NCBI GenBank assembly: GCA_963831105.1
Contig: CAWHOS010000003.1
Location: 186,001-250,000, forward strand
Length of the DNA: 64,000 bases
Direction of reading: 5' to 3'
Origin: DATFQI01 sp963831105
GTDB taxonomy: Bacteria; Actinomycetota; Thermoleophilia; Solirubrobacterales; Solirubrobacteraceae
Shown here: positions 1-9,926 of the stretch, piece after piece
How positions within the stretch are numbered: position 1 is the first letter of the stretch
Layout of the letters: the number at the start of each line of letters is the position of its first letter
Position numbers and translations under genes: made by a program
Notes under the pieces: generated by a model
Database searches by the model: none
Seen by the model: only the letters and a program-made list of their open reading frames with translations
What the model was told of the DNA's origin: nothing

Positions 1-237
1 GTTCGGCCGCTCGGGAGCGGTCGGAGGTGGCTCGGCGCTCGGCTGCTCTGCGCTGGCTGGGGCGGAGGCCGGCGGTGGAGGTGGGCTGGCTGGGCCGGAG
101 TGGCTTGCGGTGCGGCCGCGGCTCCAAACCCTCGGGTGCTCGTACGGCGGGCATGGCCCCGAGACACGCTACGCCGCCGGGGGCGCTGCGCACAGCCGGG
201 TTCTCACCCCATTAACGACCTCTGCCCGATCGGGCAT
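1..237. other. left edge, no supported gene
   Basis: I see no gene I can support here. On the minus strand a frame is open from an ATG at 154 to the window edge, but its product is an Arg/Pro-rich string with no domain and no clear third-position GC bias, so it may be only the start of an unrecognised gene or chance. Short plus-strand frames are equally unconvincing. Confidence 0.4.
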
Positions 238-393
238 TCAGGCCGGATCGGGTGGCTCGGGCTCGTCGGCTCGGACGGGCTGGCCGAACTCCGAGCAGGC
301 CTCGTTGCGGCATTCCCACTCGTGTTCGGGGCCGGCGAGGGCTTCGCTGGCGGGCTGGCCGCAGGTCGGGCAGAGGGGCGGGGTCTGGCTCAT
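238..393 (-). CDS. small zinc-ribbon protein
   Basis: A 51-residue protein starting MSQTPPLCPTCG. It carries two cysteine pairs, C8-x2-C11 and C28-x4-C33, arranged like a treble-clef or rubredoxin-like zinc ribbon, followed by an acidic Pro/Glu tail. The start at 393 is preferred over an in-frame ATG at 456 because the extra residues are an Arg-rich string lying outside the ribbon. It is monocistronic, with about 275 bases free of genes on its 5' side before the divergent hydrolase gene at 669. Such short ribbons bind zinc or a nucleic-acid or protein partner; the partner here cannot be told. Confidence 0.55.
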   Translation of the reverse strand: MSQTPPLCPTCGQPASEALAGPEHEWECRNEACSEFGQPVRADEPEPPDPA

Positions 394-668
394 GGTCGGG
401 TTGTACCGTGCCCGGCCGAAGCAGGAGCCTCGGCGCCGGGGTCGTACCGCATCCATCGGGACGGTCTGGTGTTATGGCGACCTGAACATAGGCCGAGTCT
501 CGCTCCCTCCGTGGGGGCGGGAGCGGGGGAACCATTGGAAGCTTGGTGCCGGGGGCGCCGTGTTTCCCGGGGCGAATCGCCGTCGCAGTGCGGCGTAGCG
601 CGCAAGCGCGAGCCCGTCAGCTCACCTCGTAGGCCGCGGATGAGGAGACATAGGAGCTCGGATTCGAG

Positions 669-1735
669 ATGCCTGCGACTGCATTGACGGATGACGGATG
701 GGCGATCCTCGCGCTGCCGCTGGACGGCCGGCGTGATCTGGCCTGCGTGGAGACCTGGGAGCGCTCGCTGAAGCGCTCGCAGCTGCGCCGGTCGCGCGCG
801 GCCACGCGGCGGGCGAACATGCCGGCCTCGCGCAAGGTCGGCTTCGCGGTGGCGGCGTCGGCGCTCCTCGCGCCGGCGGTCGCAGACCGCCTCGGCGCAG
901 GAGACCAGCACGACGACGGCCACGACGTCGACGACGACCGCGACGGCCTCCTCCTCCCTCCTTCGTCAGGGGTCGAGCGGCCCGGCCGTGTCGGCGATCC
1001 AGAGCCAGCTCGGCATCTCGGCCGACGGGGTGTTCGGCCCCGCTACGAAGGCCGCCGTGATCGCCTTCCAGCAGCGCAACGGCCTGATGGTCGACGGGAT
1101 CGTCGGGCCGCAGACGCGCGGTGCGCTCGGCGGCGGCTCGTCGAACACGGGCACCAGCGGCGGCAACAACTCGGGCCCGAAGCCGAGCCAGAGCGTGACG
1201 ATCGCCGTCCAGAAGAAGCTCGGGCTGTCCGCCGACGGGGCGTTCGGCCCGATGACCCGCGCCGCGGTGAAGGCGTTCCAGGCCCGCAACGGGCTCGAGG
1301 TCGACGGCGTGGTCGGCCCGGCCACGATGGCGGCGATGGGCATCTCCGGCTCCACGGCGCCGGCACCGACCAGCGGTGGCGGCGGCTCGGCCGTGTCCGC
1401 GGCGCGCGCCGCGATCGGCACGCCCGTACGCGTACGGCGGGACCACGACCGCGGGCTTCGACTGCTCGGGCCTCGTCGTCTACGCCTTCAAGCAGGCCGG
1501 CGTGTCGCTGCCGCGCACGAGCTTCGCCCAGTTCGGCGCCGGCTCGGCGGTCGACCGCGCGAACATCCAGGCCGGCGACCTCGTCTTCTTCAACGCCAAC
1601 GGTCCTGGCGCGTCGCACGTGGGCATCGCGACGTCGAACTCGACCGTCATCTCCGCCACGACCCGTGGGGTCCGGGAGCACGCGATCAGCGACTCCTATT
1701 GGGGCTCGCACTACGTCGGGGCGAGGCGCGTCTAA
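669..1735 (+). CDS. secreted NlpC/P60 endopeptidase with two peptidoglycan-binding domains (two frameshifts)
   Basis: A cell-wall hydrolase expected to cut peptide stems of peptidoglycan outside the membrane. In order: a cytosolic-looking, Arg-rich lead, a hydrophobic export segment (about residues 58-72), a Thr/Ala linker, two PG_binding_1 repeats (each with a DGxxGPxT core; GISADGVFGPATKAA in the first), a Gly/Ser linker, and a C-terminal NlpC/P60 domain with the catalytic Cys in GFDCSGLV and the His in SHVGI. The gene is read in three frames: near 882 one extra base (or two missing) moves the frame, and near 1424 an extra C sits in the run before the YAYGG motif. Removing one base at each site restores one protein of about 355 residues. 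The breaks are probably sequence errors, though a pseudogene is not excluded. Confidence 0.8.
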
Positions 1736-1748
1736 GGACAGGGCCACC

Positions 1749-1770
1749 GCGCCGGCGGGCGGGCCGGCGC
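1749..1770. terminator. hairpin between convergent genes
   Basis: An 8-bp perfect GC stem (GCGCCGGC, 1749-1756, against GCCGGCGC, 1763-1770) with a 6-base loop, 14 bases after the NlpC/P60 stop and 19 before the end of the convergent NUDIX gene. There is no T tract. It may stop transcription from both sides. Confidence 0.4.
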
Positions 1771-1788
1771 GGGACGCGCGGGCCGTCG

Positions 1789-2230
1789 CTACGGGCGAAG
1801 CCGATCCAGGAACTCGGCCTGGGCGGGATTGAGCTTCTCGCGCGCGCGTCGACCAGGTCGAACCACTCGGCGCGGTCGATCTCGGGGAACGACTGCCGTC
1901 TGGCCCGACCGCGGCGGCCACTCCATCTCGAAGGTGTTGGACACGACCGCGCTCACGTCGAGCTCGCCCTCGCCGTAGAAGGCCCGGACCTCCTTGCGGT
2001 TCTTCTGGCGCACGGTCCCCAGATCCACCAGCGAGGCCGGCGGCGACGACGCCGAGCTCCTCGGCGAACTCCCGCCGCGCACAGGCCTCCGGGTCCTCAC
2101 CGTCGTCGTGCTCGCCCTTCGGGATCGACCAGGCGCCGAGGTCCTTCTTGGCCCAGAACGGCCCGCCGGGGTGCACGAGCAGGACGTGCCCGTCGGCCCG
2201 CCGCAGCAGCACGCCGGCGCTGCGCTTCAC
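1789..2230 (-). CDS. NUDIX hydrolase (frameshifted)
   Basis: A small NUDIX pyrophosphohydrolase that would cleave a nucleoside-diphosphate-linked substrate. The full NUDIX box is visible: GX5EX7REUXEEXGU is matched by GEHDDGE...RREFAEELGV, with the N-terminus KRSAGVLLRR typical of the diadenosine polyphosphate or NTP-housekeeping type. The GTG start overlaps the TGA stop of the upstream oxidoreductase gene (GTGA), so the two are cotranscribed. Three breaks, near 2045, 1910 and 1845, shift the reading frame; reading across them gives a continuous C-terminal half ending in AEFLDRLRP. Total about 145 residues, normal for the family. Confidence 0.75.
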
Positions 2231-3186
2231 AGCGCGACGACCACCTTGCCGAGGTAGCGCCCGCGCAGCATGTCGATGAACGCGCCCGGCGCGGCCTCCA
2301 GGCCGCCCTCCACGACGGTCTCGGCCAGCTTCAGCCGCCCGTCGGCGATCAGCCCGCCGACCTCGTCGCGGAACTCGCCCTCGCGCGCCGCGTGGTCGCC
2401 GACGATGAAGCCGCGCATGTTGATGCGCTTGCCCACCAGCAGGAACAGGTTCCGCGGCCCGGGCGGCAGCTCGGTCGCGTTGTACTGCGACACCGCGCCG
2501 CAGACGGCGATCCGCCCGCCGCGGCGCATCGCGCCGATCGCGGCCTCGAGCTGCGGGCCGCCGACGTTGTCGAAGTAGACGTCGATGCCGTCGGCGAGCG
2601 CCTCGCGCGGGTCGTCCTCGCGGTAGTCGAACACGACGTCGTAGCCGAGCTCCTCGCGCGCGTAGGCGACCTTCTCCGGCCCGCCGGCGCTGCCGATCAC
2701 GCGGCAGCCGCGCGCCTTGGCGAGCTGGCCGGCGACGCTGCCGACCGCGCCCGTGGCGGCCGAGATGAACACCGTCTCGCCCTCCTGGATCGGGGCGATC
2801 TCGGTCAGCCCGACCCAGGCGGTCATGCCGGGCATCCCCAGCGCGCCGAGGAAGGCGCTGGGCGAGATGCCTTCCGGAACGTCGATCGGGCGCACATCGT
2901 CGCGGGACAGGAGCGCGTGCTCGCGCCAGCCGCGCTGGTGCAAGACGAGCGAGCCGTCCTCCAGCTCGCCCACGGCGCCGCCCTGCAGCGCCTTGCCCAG
3001 CTCGAACGGCGGCACGTAGGACTTGCGGTCGTTCATGCGCCCGCGCATGTAGGGGTCGACGCTCATGAAGCGGTTGCGCACGAGCACGCCGCCCGCCGGA
3101 TCGAGCTCTCGAACCGCAAGCTCGAAGTCCTCGGCGACGGGCTCGCCGTGCGGCCGGCGGGCGAGGCGGATCTCCCGGGTCTGCAT
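2227..3186 (-). CDS. NADP-dependent MDR-family oxidoreductase
   Basis: A 319-residue zinc-free medium-chain dehydrogenase/reductase of the CurA / leukotriene B4 12-hydroxydehydrogenase / YncB type, which reduces alkenal or enone double bonds with NADPH. Seen: an N-terminal GroES-like part with MSVDPYMRGRM, the nucleotide-binding core AATGAVGSVAGQLAKARG, and the family's DVYFDNVGG motif. Catalytic zinc ligands are absent, as expected for this branch. It is the first gene of a two-gene unit with the NUDIX gene, and divergent from the SDR gene with only 25 bases between start codons, so the two promoters must overlap. Confidence 0.85.
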   Translation of the reverse strand: MQTREIRLARRPHGEPVAEDFELAVRELDPAGGVLVRNRFMSVDPYMRGRMNDRKSYVPPFELGKALQGGAVGELEDGSLVLHQRGWREHALLSRDDVRPIDVPEGISPSAFLGALGMPGMTAWVGLTEIAPIQEGETVFISAATGAVGSVAGQLAKARGCRVIGSAGGPEKVAYAREELGYDVVFDYREDDPREALADGIDVYFDNVGGPQLEAAIGAMRRGGRIAVCGAVSQYNATELPPGPRNLFLLVGKRINMRGFIVGDHAAREGEFRDEVGGLIADGRLKLAETVVEGGLEAAPGAFIDMLRGRYLGKVVVAL

Positions 3187-3211
3187 TCCAGCCACTGTAG
3201 GGTCCCGCGCC

Positions 3212-3991
3212 ATGGAGCTGGGGGGCCGGCACATCGTGGTCACGGGCGGGGCGAGCGGCATCGGCCGCGCCTGCGCGCTGCGCTTCGCCGACGAGGGCGC
3301 GCGCGTGACCGTCGCCGACCTGGACCTGGAGGGCGCCCAGAACAGCACCGACGGCCTCGCGCTCAGAGCGGACGTCGGAAGCGAGAAAGACCTGCAGGAG
3401 CTGATCGCCCGCGCGGAGGAGGTCGCCCCGATCGACGCGTTCTTCTCCAACGCCGGCATCACCGGCCCGCCCGGCGGCCCGCCGGACCTGCTCGACGAGG
3501 ACTGGGACCTGCTGTGGCGCGTGAACGTGATGAGCCACATCTGGGCGGCCCGCGCGCTCGTGCCGAAGATGCTCGAGCGCGGTGAGGGCTACCTGCTCTC
3601 GACCGCGTCCGCCGCCGGCCTGCTCTCCCAGCTCGGCGCGATCGGCTACGCGACCACCAAGCACGCCGCCGTCGCGGTCGCCGAGTGGCTGGACATCACC
3701 TACCGCGACCGCGGCATCCGCGTCTCCTGCCTGTGCCCGCAGTTCGTCAACACGCCGATGGTCACCGAGGGCCTCGACGTCGACAAGCTGCGCCAGATCG
3801 CCACGATCATCGAGCCCGAGCAGGTCGCCGACGACGTGGTGGCGGCGATGAAGGAGGAGCGCTTCCTGATCCTCCCCCACCCCGAGGTCGCGAAGTACAT
3901 GGCGAACCGGGGCGCGACCCATGACCGCTGGCTCGCCGGGATGCGCAAGCTGCAAGCGCAGCTCGGAGGACTCGAGCGACCTCCGCAGTAG
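3212..3991 (+). CDS. short-chain dehydrogenase/reductase (SDR)
   Basis: A classical NAD(P)-dependent SDR of 259 residues. The cofactor motif TGGASGIG lies near residues 10-17, the NAG motif follows in FFSNAGITG, the catalytic Ser is in the STASAAG segment, and the YxxxK pair is YATTK. The substrate is not shown by sequence. The start at 3212 removes an Arg/Ser-rich extension of the open frame. It is divergent from the MDR enzyme and followed 10 bases later by a GNAT gene, which suggests one transcript. Confidence 0.85.
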   Translation: MELGGRHIVVTGGASGIGRACALRFADEGARVTVADLDLEGAQNSTDGLALRADVGSEKDLQELIARAEEVAPIDAFFSNAGITGPPGGPPDLLDEDWDLLWRVNVMSHIWAARALVPKMLERGEGYLLSTASAAGLLSQLGAIGYATTKHAAVAVAEWLDITYRDRGIRVSCLCPQFVNTPMVTEGLDVDKLRQIATIIEPEQVADDVVAAMKEERFLILPHPEVAKYMANRGATHDRWLAGMRKLQAQLGGLERPPQ

Positions 3992-4001
3992 CCTCCGGAG
4001 C

Positions 4002-4751
4002 ATGGACGACGGCACGCTGCGGGACCGCCTGTGGCAAGGGTTCGCGCGGCTGCAGACGCTGCTCGGCGGCGACGCCGCGGGCGGCGTGGTCACCGACGAG
4101 GGCGGGATCGTCGCCAGCTTCGTCGCGGGCGCGCCCGACTCGCCGACGCTGAACGCCGCGATCGTGGTCGGCCGCGAGCTCGACCTCGACCGCCTGGAGG
4201 CGATGCGCGCGCGCTGGGAGCAGCTCGGCGTGCGCCGCTGGGGCGTCTGGGTCGACGGCGCGAACTTCCCCGTCACGGACACGCTGCGGCTCGCGCGCAT
4301 GCGCGTGACCTCCTCCTCGCCGGGTATGGCGGCCGAGATCGCCCAGCTCTCGCTCAACGGCCGCCGCCCCGCGCACCCGACCGACCTCGCCACCGTCGGC
4401 CACGTCAACGACCTCGCGTACGGCAACCCGGACGCGCGGCTGGAGCGCACGCTGTCCCCGCTCCCGCGCGGCGTCCTGCTCGCGTACGGGGCCGATCTCC
4501 AGGGCCGGCCGGCATCGGTCGCGCTCGCACTGCACCACCAGCAGGACTGCGGGATCTCGTTCGTGGCCACCGCGCCGCACGCGCGCCGCCAGGGGCTCGC
4601 CTCCGACGTGATGCAGGCGGTCGCCGCCGACGCGCGCGACGCCGGCCTGACCTCCGCGACCCTGCAGGCGACGCCGCTCGGCGAGAAGCTCTACGCCGCG
4701 CTGGGCTATCGCAAGGTCTCCGACATGCAGCTGTGGGAGCGCCGCCGCTGA
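4002..4751 (+). CDS. GNAT family N-acetyltransferase
   Basis: A 249-residue protein with a single recognisable GNAT fold in its C-terminal half: the acetyl-CoA loop is seen in APHARRQGLASDVM and the final strand in KLYAALGYRKV. The N-terminal 120 residues (VVTDEGGIVASFVAG onward) look like a degenerate first GNAT-like or substrate-recognition domain, as in two-domain acetyltransferases. The substrate is unknown. The reading frame overlaps the next gene by 19 bases if that gene uses its GTG start. Confidence 0.75.
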   Translation: MDDGTLRDRLWQGFARLQTLLGGDAAGGVVTDEGGIVASFVAGAPDSPTLNAAIVVGRELDLDRLEAMRARWEQLGVRRWGVWVDGANFPVTDTLRLARMRVTSSSPGMAAEIAQLSLNGRRPAHPTDLATVGHVNDLAYGNPDARLERTLSPLPRGVLLAYGADLQGRPASVALALHHQQDCGISFVATAPHARRQGLASDVMQAVAADARDAGLTSATLQATPLGEKLYAALGYRKVSDMQLWERRR

Positions 4752-6187
4752 CCCACGCGCGGCGGGCGCTCACCCTGCTCCTCGTCTTCCTCGCCACGCT
4801 CGCGGGGGGCTACGGGGCCCTGGCGACCTTCGCGCAGACGAAGGAGCTGTCGGTCGGCGAGATCCGGCTGTCGGTCTCCCCCGGCCATCGCGGCGCGCTC
4901 GACGTCTACGTGCCGCTCGTGGACTGGGGCGCGCGCTTCGAGGCGATCCGCCTGCCCGTGCGCCTGCGCGTGGACCTGCGCACCGTCGACCGCCAGACGG
5001 TCACGCGCGTCGCGCAGGCCGGCACGCTGGACGTGCAGAACGTCCGCTCCGAGGCGCGCGACGCGATCGCCGGCTTCCTGAAGGCGCTGATCGGCGTGAC
5101 GATGCTCGCCGCGCTGTCGTTCGGGCTGCTGTTCGCGTTCGCGATCCGCTCGCGCACCGGCCCGCGGCTGCGCTGGACCGCCGCGCTGGCCGCCGTCACG
5201 ACGCTGGGGATCGGGATCGCGATGGTGGTGCTGCTGCCGCCGCGCGGCGAGATCGACCACCCGCAGTACTACGCGCACGGCGCCGACATCCCGCGCGCGC
5301 TGGAGGCGGTCGACGCCGCGCAGCGCTCCACGCGCGTGCTCGACGAGGAGCTCGACGCCCAGCTCGTCGGCCTCGCCCGCCTGGTCACGGAGCCGGCCAA
5401 CCGCGTCCCGCTCACCGGCGCCCCGCGGCTGACGGTCGCCTCCGACCTGCACAACAACGTGCTCACGATCCCGATCCTCGAGCGCTCCGCCGGCGACGGG
5501 CCCGTGCTGTTCCCGGGCGACCTGACCGACCGCGGCTCGCCGCTGGAGGCGCGCGTGGTCCGGCGGGTCGTCAAGACGGGCAAGCCGTTCGTGTTCGTCT
5601 CGGGCAACCACGACTCCGACACGCTCGAGCGCGAGCTGGCCCGCGAGGGCGCGATCGTCCTGTCCGAGGACGGCCGCCTGAACGCCGACGGGACCCGTGG
5701 CGACGTCGTCCAGACCATCGCCGGCCTGCGGATCGCGGGCTACTCCGACCCGTTCGAGCGCCGCAGCTCGGAGAACTACGCCGACCGCTTCCAGCCCGAC
5801 CCGACGCCCGAGATGCAGGACGCCTTCACGAGCTGGATGCGCTCCGTGCAGGACCAGGTCGACGTGATCATGGTCCACGAGCCGAAGCTGATCGAGCCCG
5901 CGCTGGCCGTCCTGCGCGACCAGCCGCCCTCGCATCAGCTGCTGTTCGTCACCGGCCACACGCACAAGGCGGATCTGACCACCCAGCCGGGCGTGACGAT
6001 CGTCAACGGCGGCTCGATCGGCGGCGGCGGCACCGGCAACCTCGCGGAGGACGCCCCGACCGACGTCGGGATCGCGCGCCTCGTCTACACCCCGGAGCCG
6101 TCGTTCCGTCCGCTGGCGGCGGATCTGGTCTCGATCGACCCCTCCAGCGGGTCGGCGACCGCTCGCCGCGAGCGGCTCGACGAGTGA
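4733..6187 (+). CDS. membrane-anchored metallophosphoesterase
   Basis: A 484-residue protein. A first hydrophobic segment near residues 12-30 is followed by an extracytoplasmic stretch, then two more membrane segments (GVTMLAALSFGLLFAFAI and the TTLGIGIAMVVLL region), then a calcineurin-like phosphoesterase domain. Metal-binding motifs are visible: SDLHNN (normally DxH), FPGDLTDRG (GDxxD), GNHDSD (GNHD), VHEP and GHTHKAD (GHxH). It probably hydrolyses a phosphoester outside the membrane or at its face. The start is taken as GTG 4733 because no ATG exists in frame nearby; a later start cannot be excluded. Confidence 0.8.
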   Translation: MGAPPLTHARRALTLLLVFLATLAGGYGALATFAQTKELSVGEIRLSVSPGHRGALDVYVPLVDWGARFEAIRLPVRLRVDLRTVDRQTVTRVAQAGTLDVQNVRSEARDAIAGFLKALIGVTMLAALSFGLLFAFAIRSRTGPRLRWTAALAAVTTLGIGIAMVVLLPPRGEIDHPQYYAHGADIPRALEAVDAAQRSTRVLDEELDAQLVGLARLVTEPANRVPLTGAPRLTVASDLHNNVLTIPILERSAGDGPVLFPGDLTDRGSPLEARVVRRVVKTGKPFVFVSGNHDSDTLERELAREGAIVLSEDGRLNADGTRGDVVQTIAGLRIAGYSDPFERRSSENYADRFQPDPTPEMQDAFTSWMRSVQDQVDVIMVHEPKLIEPALAVLRDQPPSHQLLFVTGHTHKADLTTQPGVTIVNGGSIGGGGTGNLAEDAPTDVGIARLVYTPEPSFRPLAADLVSIDPSSGSATARRERLDE

Positions 6188-6201
6188 TAAGACGCTCCGT
6201 C

Positions 6202-6792
6202 ATGAACCAGACCGCAACGCTCGCTGCCCCTCAACCGAGGGTCCTGGCGGACCTCCTCGCGAACACGCGCGTGCGCGACGCCGCGCTCGTGCTCAGCGCC
6301 GCCCTGCTGACGGCCGCATGCGCCCAGATCTCGATCCCGATCCCCGGCAGCCCGGTCCCCGTGACCGGCCAGACGTTCGCCGTGCTGCTCACGGGCGCCG
6401 CGCTCGGCGCCAACCGCGGCGCGCTCGGCCAGCTGCTCTACATCGCGATGGGCCTCGTCGGCCTGCCGTTCTACGCCGACGGCGCGCACGGCGCGGACGT
6501 CGTCTGGGGCGCCACCGGCGGCTACCTCGTCGCGTTCCCGATCTCCGCGTGGGTCTGCGGCAAGCTCGCCGAGAAGCGCTACGACCGCACGCCGGTGACG
6601 GCGCTGCCGGCCTTCCTCGCCGGCTCGCTGATCGTGTTCGCGATCGGCGTGCCGTGGCTCGCCGTCTCCGCCGACATCTCGCTCTGGAAGGCGCTCGACC
6701 TCGGCTTCGTGCCCTTCATCCCGGGCGGGATCCTCAAGGCGGCGCTGGCCGCGGGACTGCTCCCGACGGCCTGGGCGTTCGCGAACCGGTAG
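6202..6792 (+). CDS. bioY: biotin ECF transporter substrate-binding protein BioY
   Basis: A 196-residue, six-segment membrane protein matching BioY, the S component that captures biotin for an energy-coupling-factor transporter. Diagnostic stretches are PIPGSPVPVTGQTFAVLLTG near the N-terminus, GALGQLLYIAMGLVGLPF, and GGYLVAFPISAW. No bioM/bioN (ATPase and T component) lies nearby, so it must either share a common ECF module or act alone, as some BioY proteins do. An in-frame GTG lies at 6184 directly after the preceding stop, but ATG 6202 gives the normal N-terminus. Confidence 0.9.
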   Translation: MNQTATLAAPQPRVLADLLANTRVRDAALVLSAALLTAACAQISIPIPGSPVPVTGQTFAVLLTGAALGANRGALGQLLYIAMGLVGLPFYADGAHGADVVWGATGGYLVAFPISAWVCGKLAEKRYDRTPVTALPAFLAGSLIVFAIGVPWLAVSADISLWKALDLGFVPFIPGGILKAALAAGLLPTAWAFANR

Positions 6793-6800
6793 ACGCGCGG

Positions 6801-6831
6801 CCGGGCCGGCGAGAGGCGGTCGCCGGCCCGG
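6801..6831. terminator. strong hairpin after bioY
   Basis: A 12-bp perfect stem, CCGGGCCGGCGA (6801-6812) against its complement (6820-6831), with a 7-base loop. It lies 8 bases after the bioY stop and 62 before the end of the convergent GNAT gene, so it can serve as a bidirectional terminator. No T tract is present. Confidence 0.55.
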
Positions 6832-6892
6832 ACCACACGGGGGTCGCAAGACCCTGAGCGATACACCCCGGCCGCCGCGGGAAGTTGGCGAC

Positions 6893-7405
6893 TTAGGTCA
6901 CGCGCGCGAGCCGGTAGAGGACGTGCGGCATGCCGGCGTTCTCGACGTCGGCCTCGTAGGTCATGCCGAGCTTGCGCATGACGGCCTGCGAGGCCTCGTT
7001 GTCGGGCGTCGTGTAGGAGATCAGCGAGTCGAGGCCGAGCGTGGTGAACGCCGCCCGCACCGCCTCCTCGGCCATCTCGGTCGCGTAGCCGCGGCCCCAC
7101 GCGTCGGGGTCGATGAACCACTCGACCTCCACCTCCGGGCGCTCGAACTTGCTCGTGTACTCGAGGCCGACGCGGCCGACGATCCGCTCGGAGCCGCGCT
7201 CGATCACGGTCCACGCGCCGAAGTCCCAGCGCTCCCAATGCTCGATCGAGCGCTTCAGGATCGCGGCGACCTTCTCGGGCGTGCGCAGCTCGGCCGGCCA
7301 GGTCGCCTCGTCGATGCGCGGATCGCCGAAGATGCGCACCCACTCCGGCAGGTCGCCCGGCTCGGGGCGACGGCCCCTCAGGCGCTCCGTGGTGACCGAC
7401 GACAA
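6893..7405 (-). CDS. RimJ/RimL-type N-acetyltransferase
   Basis: A 170-residue GNAT enzyme of the RimJ/RimL class, which acetylates protein N-termini or amino groups of small molecules. Seen: the N-terminal TTERLRGRRPEPGD lead typical of the class, the acetyl-CoA binding loop in PDAWGRGYATEMAEEA, and the C-terminal TTPDNEASQAVMRKLGM motif. The gene's 5' end is 2 bases from the 3' end of the tRNA-Tyr gene on the same strand, so tRNA and GNAT mRNA may be processed from one transcript. Confidence 0.85.
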   Translation of the reverse strand: MSSVTTERLRGRRPEPGDLPEWVRIFGDPRIDEATWPAELRTPEKVAAILKRSIEHWERWDFGAWTVIERGSERIVGRVGLEYTSKFERPEVEVEWFIDPDAWGRGYATEMAEEAVRAAFTTLGLDSLISYTTPDNEASQAVMRKLGMTYEADVENAGMPHVLYRLARVT

Positions 7406-7407
7406 GA

Positions 7408-7489
7408 TGGTGGGGGCAGGATTCGAACCTGCGAAGGCTGAGCCAACGGGTTTACAGCCCGTCCCCTTTGACCGCTCGGGAACCCCACC
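7408..7489 (-). tRNA. tRNA-Tyr (GTA)
   Basis: An 82-nt cloverleaf on the minus strand. Acceptor stem GGTGGGG (7489-7483) pairs with CCCCACC (7415-7409), discriminator A at 7408, T arm GCAGG-TTCGAAT-CCTGC, and anticodon GTA at 7455-7453 within ctGTAaa. It has the long variable arm of class II tRNAs, which together with GTA means tyrosine. The 3' CCA is not encoded. Confidence 0.95.
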
Positions 7490-7514
7490 AGGAACGCCCG
7501 CAGTCTAGCGAGCA

Positions 7515-7540
7515 GCGGGGCGAGCTGGTGCTCGCCCCGC
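7515..7540 (-). terminator. sigma factor gene terminator hairpin
   Basis: An 11-bp perfect stem, GCGGGGCGAGC (7515-7525) and GCTCGCCCCGC (7530-7540), with a 4-base loop TGGT. It begins 16 bases after the sigma factor stop and ends before the tRNA-Tyr gene on the same strand, so it would separate the two transcripts. Confidence 0.6.
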
Positions 7541-7555
7541 CGTGCTCACAAGACC

Positions 7556-8695
<1,140 letters not shown>

Positions 8696-8790
8696 CCCCT
8701 CGATCCTTCAAGGTCGTCCCATGAGCGGACCGCGCCTCCCCGGCGTTTCTCCGCTCCCAGTATCCGTCTGTCCGTCCGAACGAATTTGCG

Positions 8791-8819
8791 ACTAGAAGTC
8801 GCGGTGGCAGGGCACTCAA
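8791..8819 (-). promoter_or_regulatory. possible sigma factor gene promoter
   Basis: On the minus strand TTGAGT (8819-8814) and TCTAGT (8796-8791) are 17 bases apart, each matching four of six consensus positions. The -10 lies inside a 6-bp inverted repeat with a 3-base centre (8788-8802, GCGACT and AGTCGC), which could be an operator. The leader would be about 90 bases. This is a weak call from pattern only. Confidence 0.25.
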
Positions 8820-8936
8820 TGGTGTGTCGTCCGTGCCTCTTGCAGGGTTTGTAGCACCAGAAACGAAGTCGTCTAGTACGGCTGGCATCCCCTTTTCGTC
8901 CACTTCTGTCCGGACGCTAGCCTCCGAGGGGGTCCC

Positions 8937-9926
8937 ATGTCAGATTTTCGGCTCCTCGAAGACGTCCAAGCGCAAGCCCCCACGCTGCATGTGTCGCTGT
9001 CGCGCGTGGGCGTGACGAACGTCGAGAAGGTCATCCGGATCGGCGCAAACGGGACTGAACGTTTGTACTGGGCGAAGCTCGACTGCTTCGTCGATCTCGG
9101 GCCGCGCCAGAAGGGCGCGCACATGTCGCGCTTCGAGGAGGTCGTCAACGACGCGATCGGCGAGGTCGTCCTCTCCGAGCGCGTGCTCCGCGCCGAGACG
9201 CTGGCGATGCACATCGCCGAGCGGGTCCGCGACCGCCAGGAAGCGCGCCGCGCAGAGGTGCGCCTCGAGGCGCGCTACCCGGAGCACAAGCCGGCGCCCG
9301 TCAGCGGGATCGAGACGCAGGAGCTCTACACGCTGCTCGGCACCGCCGTGGCCTCCGAGGCCGGCACCCGCCGGCTGATCGGGGTCCGCGCCCAGGGCAT
9401 GACGGCGTGCCCGTGCGCGCAGGGCCTCGTGCAGGCCAACTCCCGCGAGCGGCTGCTGGCCGACGGCTTCGACGAGGCCGAGGTCGAGCGGATCTTCGAG
9501 GCCGTCCCCGTCGCCACCCACAACCAGCGCGGGCTCGGCACGCTGCTGATCGGCTGCCCCGAGGACTGCGCGACCGACATCGACGCCGAGCGGCTGCTGG
9601 CGATCGTCGAGGACTCGATGTCGTCCGAGATCTACGAGCTGATGAAGCGCAGCGACGAGGGCGCCGTCGTCGAGAAGGCCCATCGCCGCCCGCGCTTCGT
9701 CGAGGACTGCGTGCGCGAGTCGATCCGCGGCGTGATCGACCGCTTCGGCGAGCTCACCGAGCGCCACTACGTCTACGCGCGCCAGGAGAACCTGGAGACG
9801 ATCCACCAGCACAACGTGGTCGCCGAGCGCTTCGGCCTGCTCGGCGAGATCCGCCGCGAGGAGGCCTCAGGCGAGCACTCCGAGCATCACGTCTCGACGC
9901 GCGAGTGGCTCGACGGCCGCGCGTGA
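8937..9926 (+). CDS. GTP cyclohydrolase, MptA/FolE2 type
   Basis: A 329-residue GTP cyclohydrolase of the COG1469 family (MptA in archaea, FolE2 in bacteria), which opens GTP to a dihydroneopterin product for folate or pterin synthesis. The family's metal-site motif is clear: MTACPCAQG, with C158 and C160, and the conserved THNQRG segment around H195. The MTxCPCAQ form and the length are closer to archaeal MptA than to classic short FolE2, so the product could be the 2',3'-cyclic phosphate. A second, unrelated GTP cyclohydrolase (FolE) is encoded at 26.2 kb. The 3' end overlaps the convergent pgsA gene by 40 bases. Confidence 0.85.
   Translation: MSDFRLLEDVQAQAPTLHVSLSRVGVTNVEKVIRIGANGTERLYWAKLDCFVDLGPRQKGAHMSRFEEVVNDAIGEVVLSERVLRAETLAMHIAERVRDRQEARRAEVRLEARYPEHKPAPVSGIETQELYTLLGTAVASEAGTRRLIGVRAQGMTACPCAQGLVQANSRERLLADGFDEAEVERIFEAVPVATHNQRGLGTLLIGCPEDCATDIDAERLLAIVEDSMSSEIYELMKRSDEGAVVEKAHRRPRFVEDCVRESIRGVIDRFGELTERHYVYARQENLETIHQHNVVAERFGLLGEIRREEASGEHSEHHVSTREWLDGRA

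Noticed and set aside
988..3585. A plus-strand 865-codon frame starting inside the NlpC/P60 gene
   Set aside because: It is the middle frame of the frameshifted hydrolase (988-1424) running on through antisense of the NUDIX and MDR genes.
1043..4570. A very long minus-strand frame of 1,175 codons covering several genes
   Set aside because: It is a shadow: only the NUDIX part (about 2050-2230) is real; the rest reads antisense or out of frame of the MDR, SDR and GNAT genes and is Arg/Pro-rich without domains.
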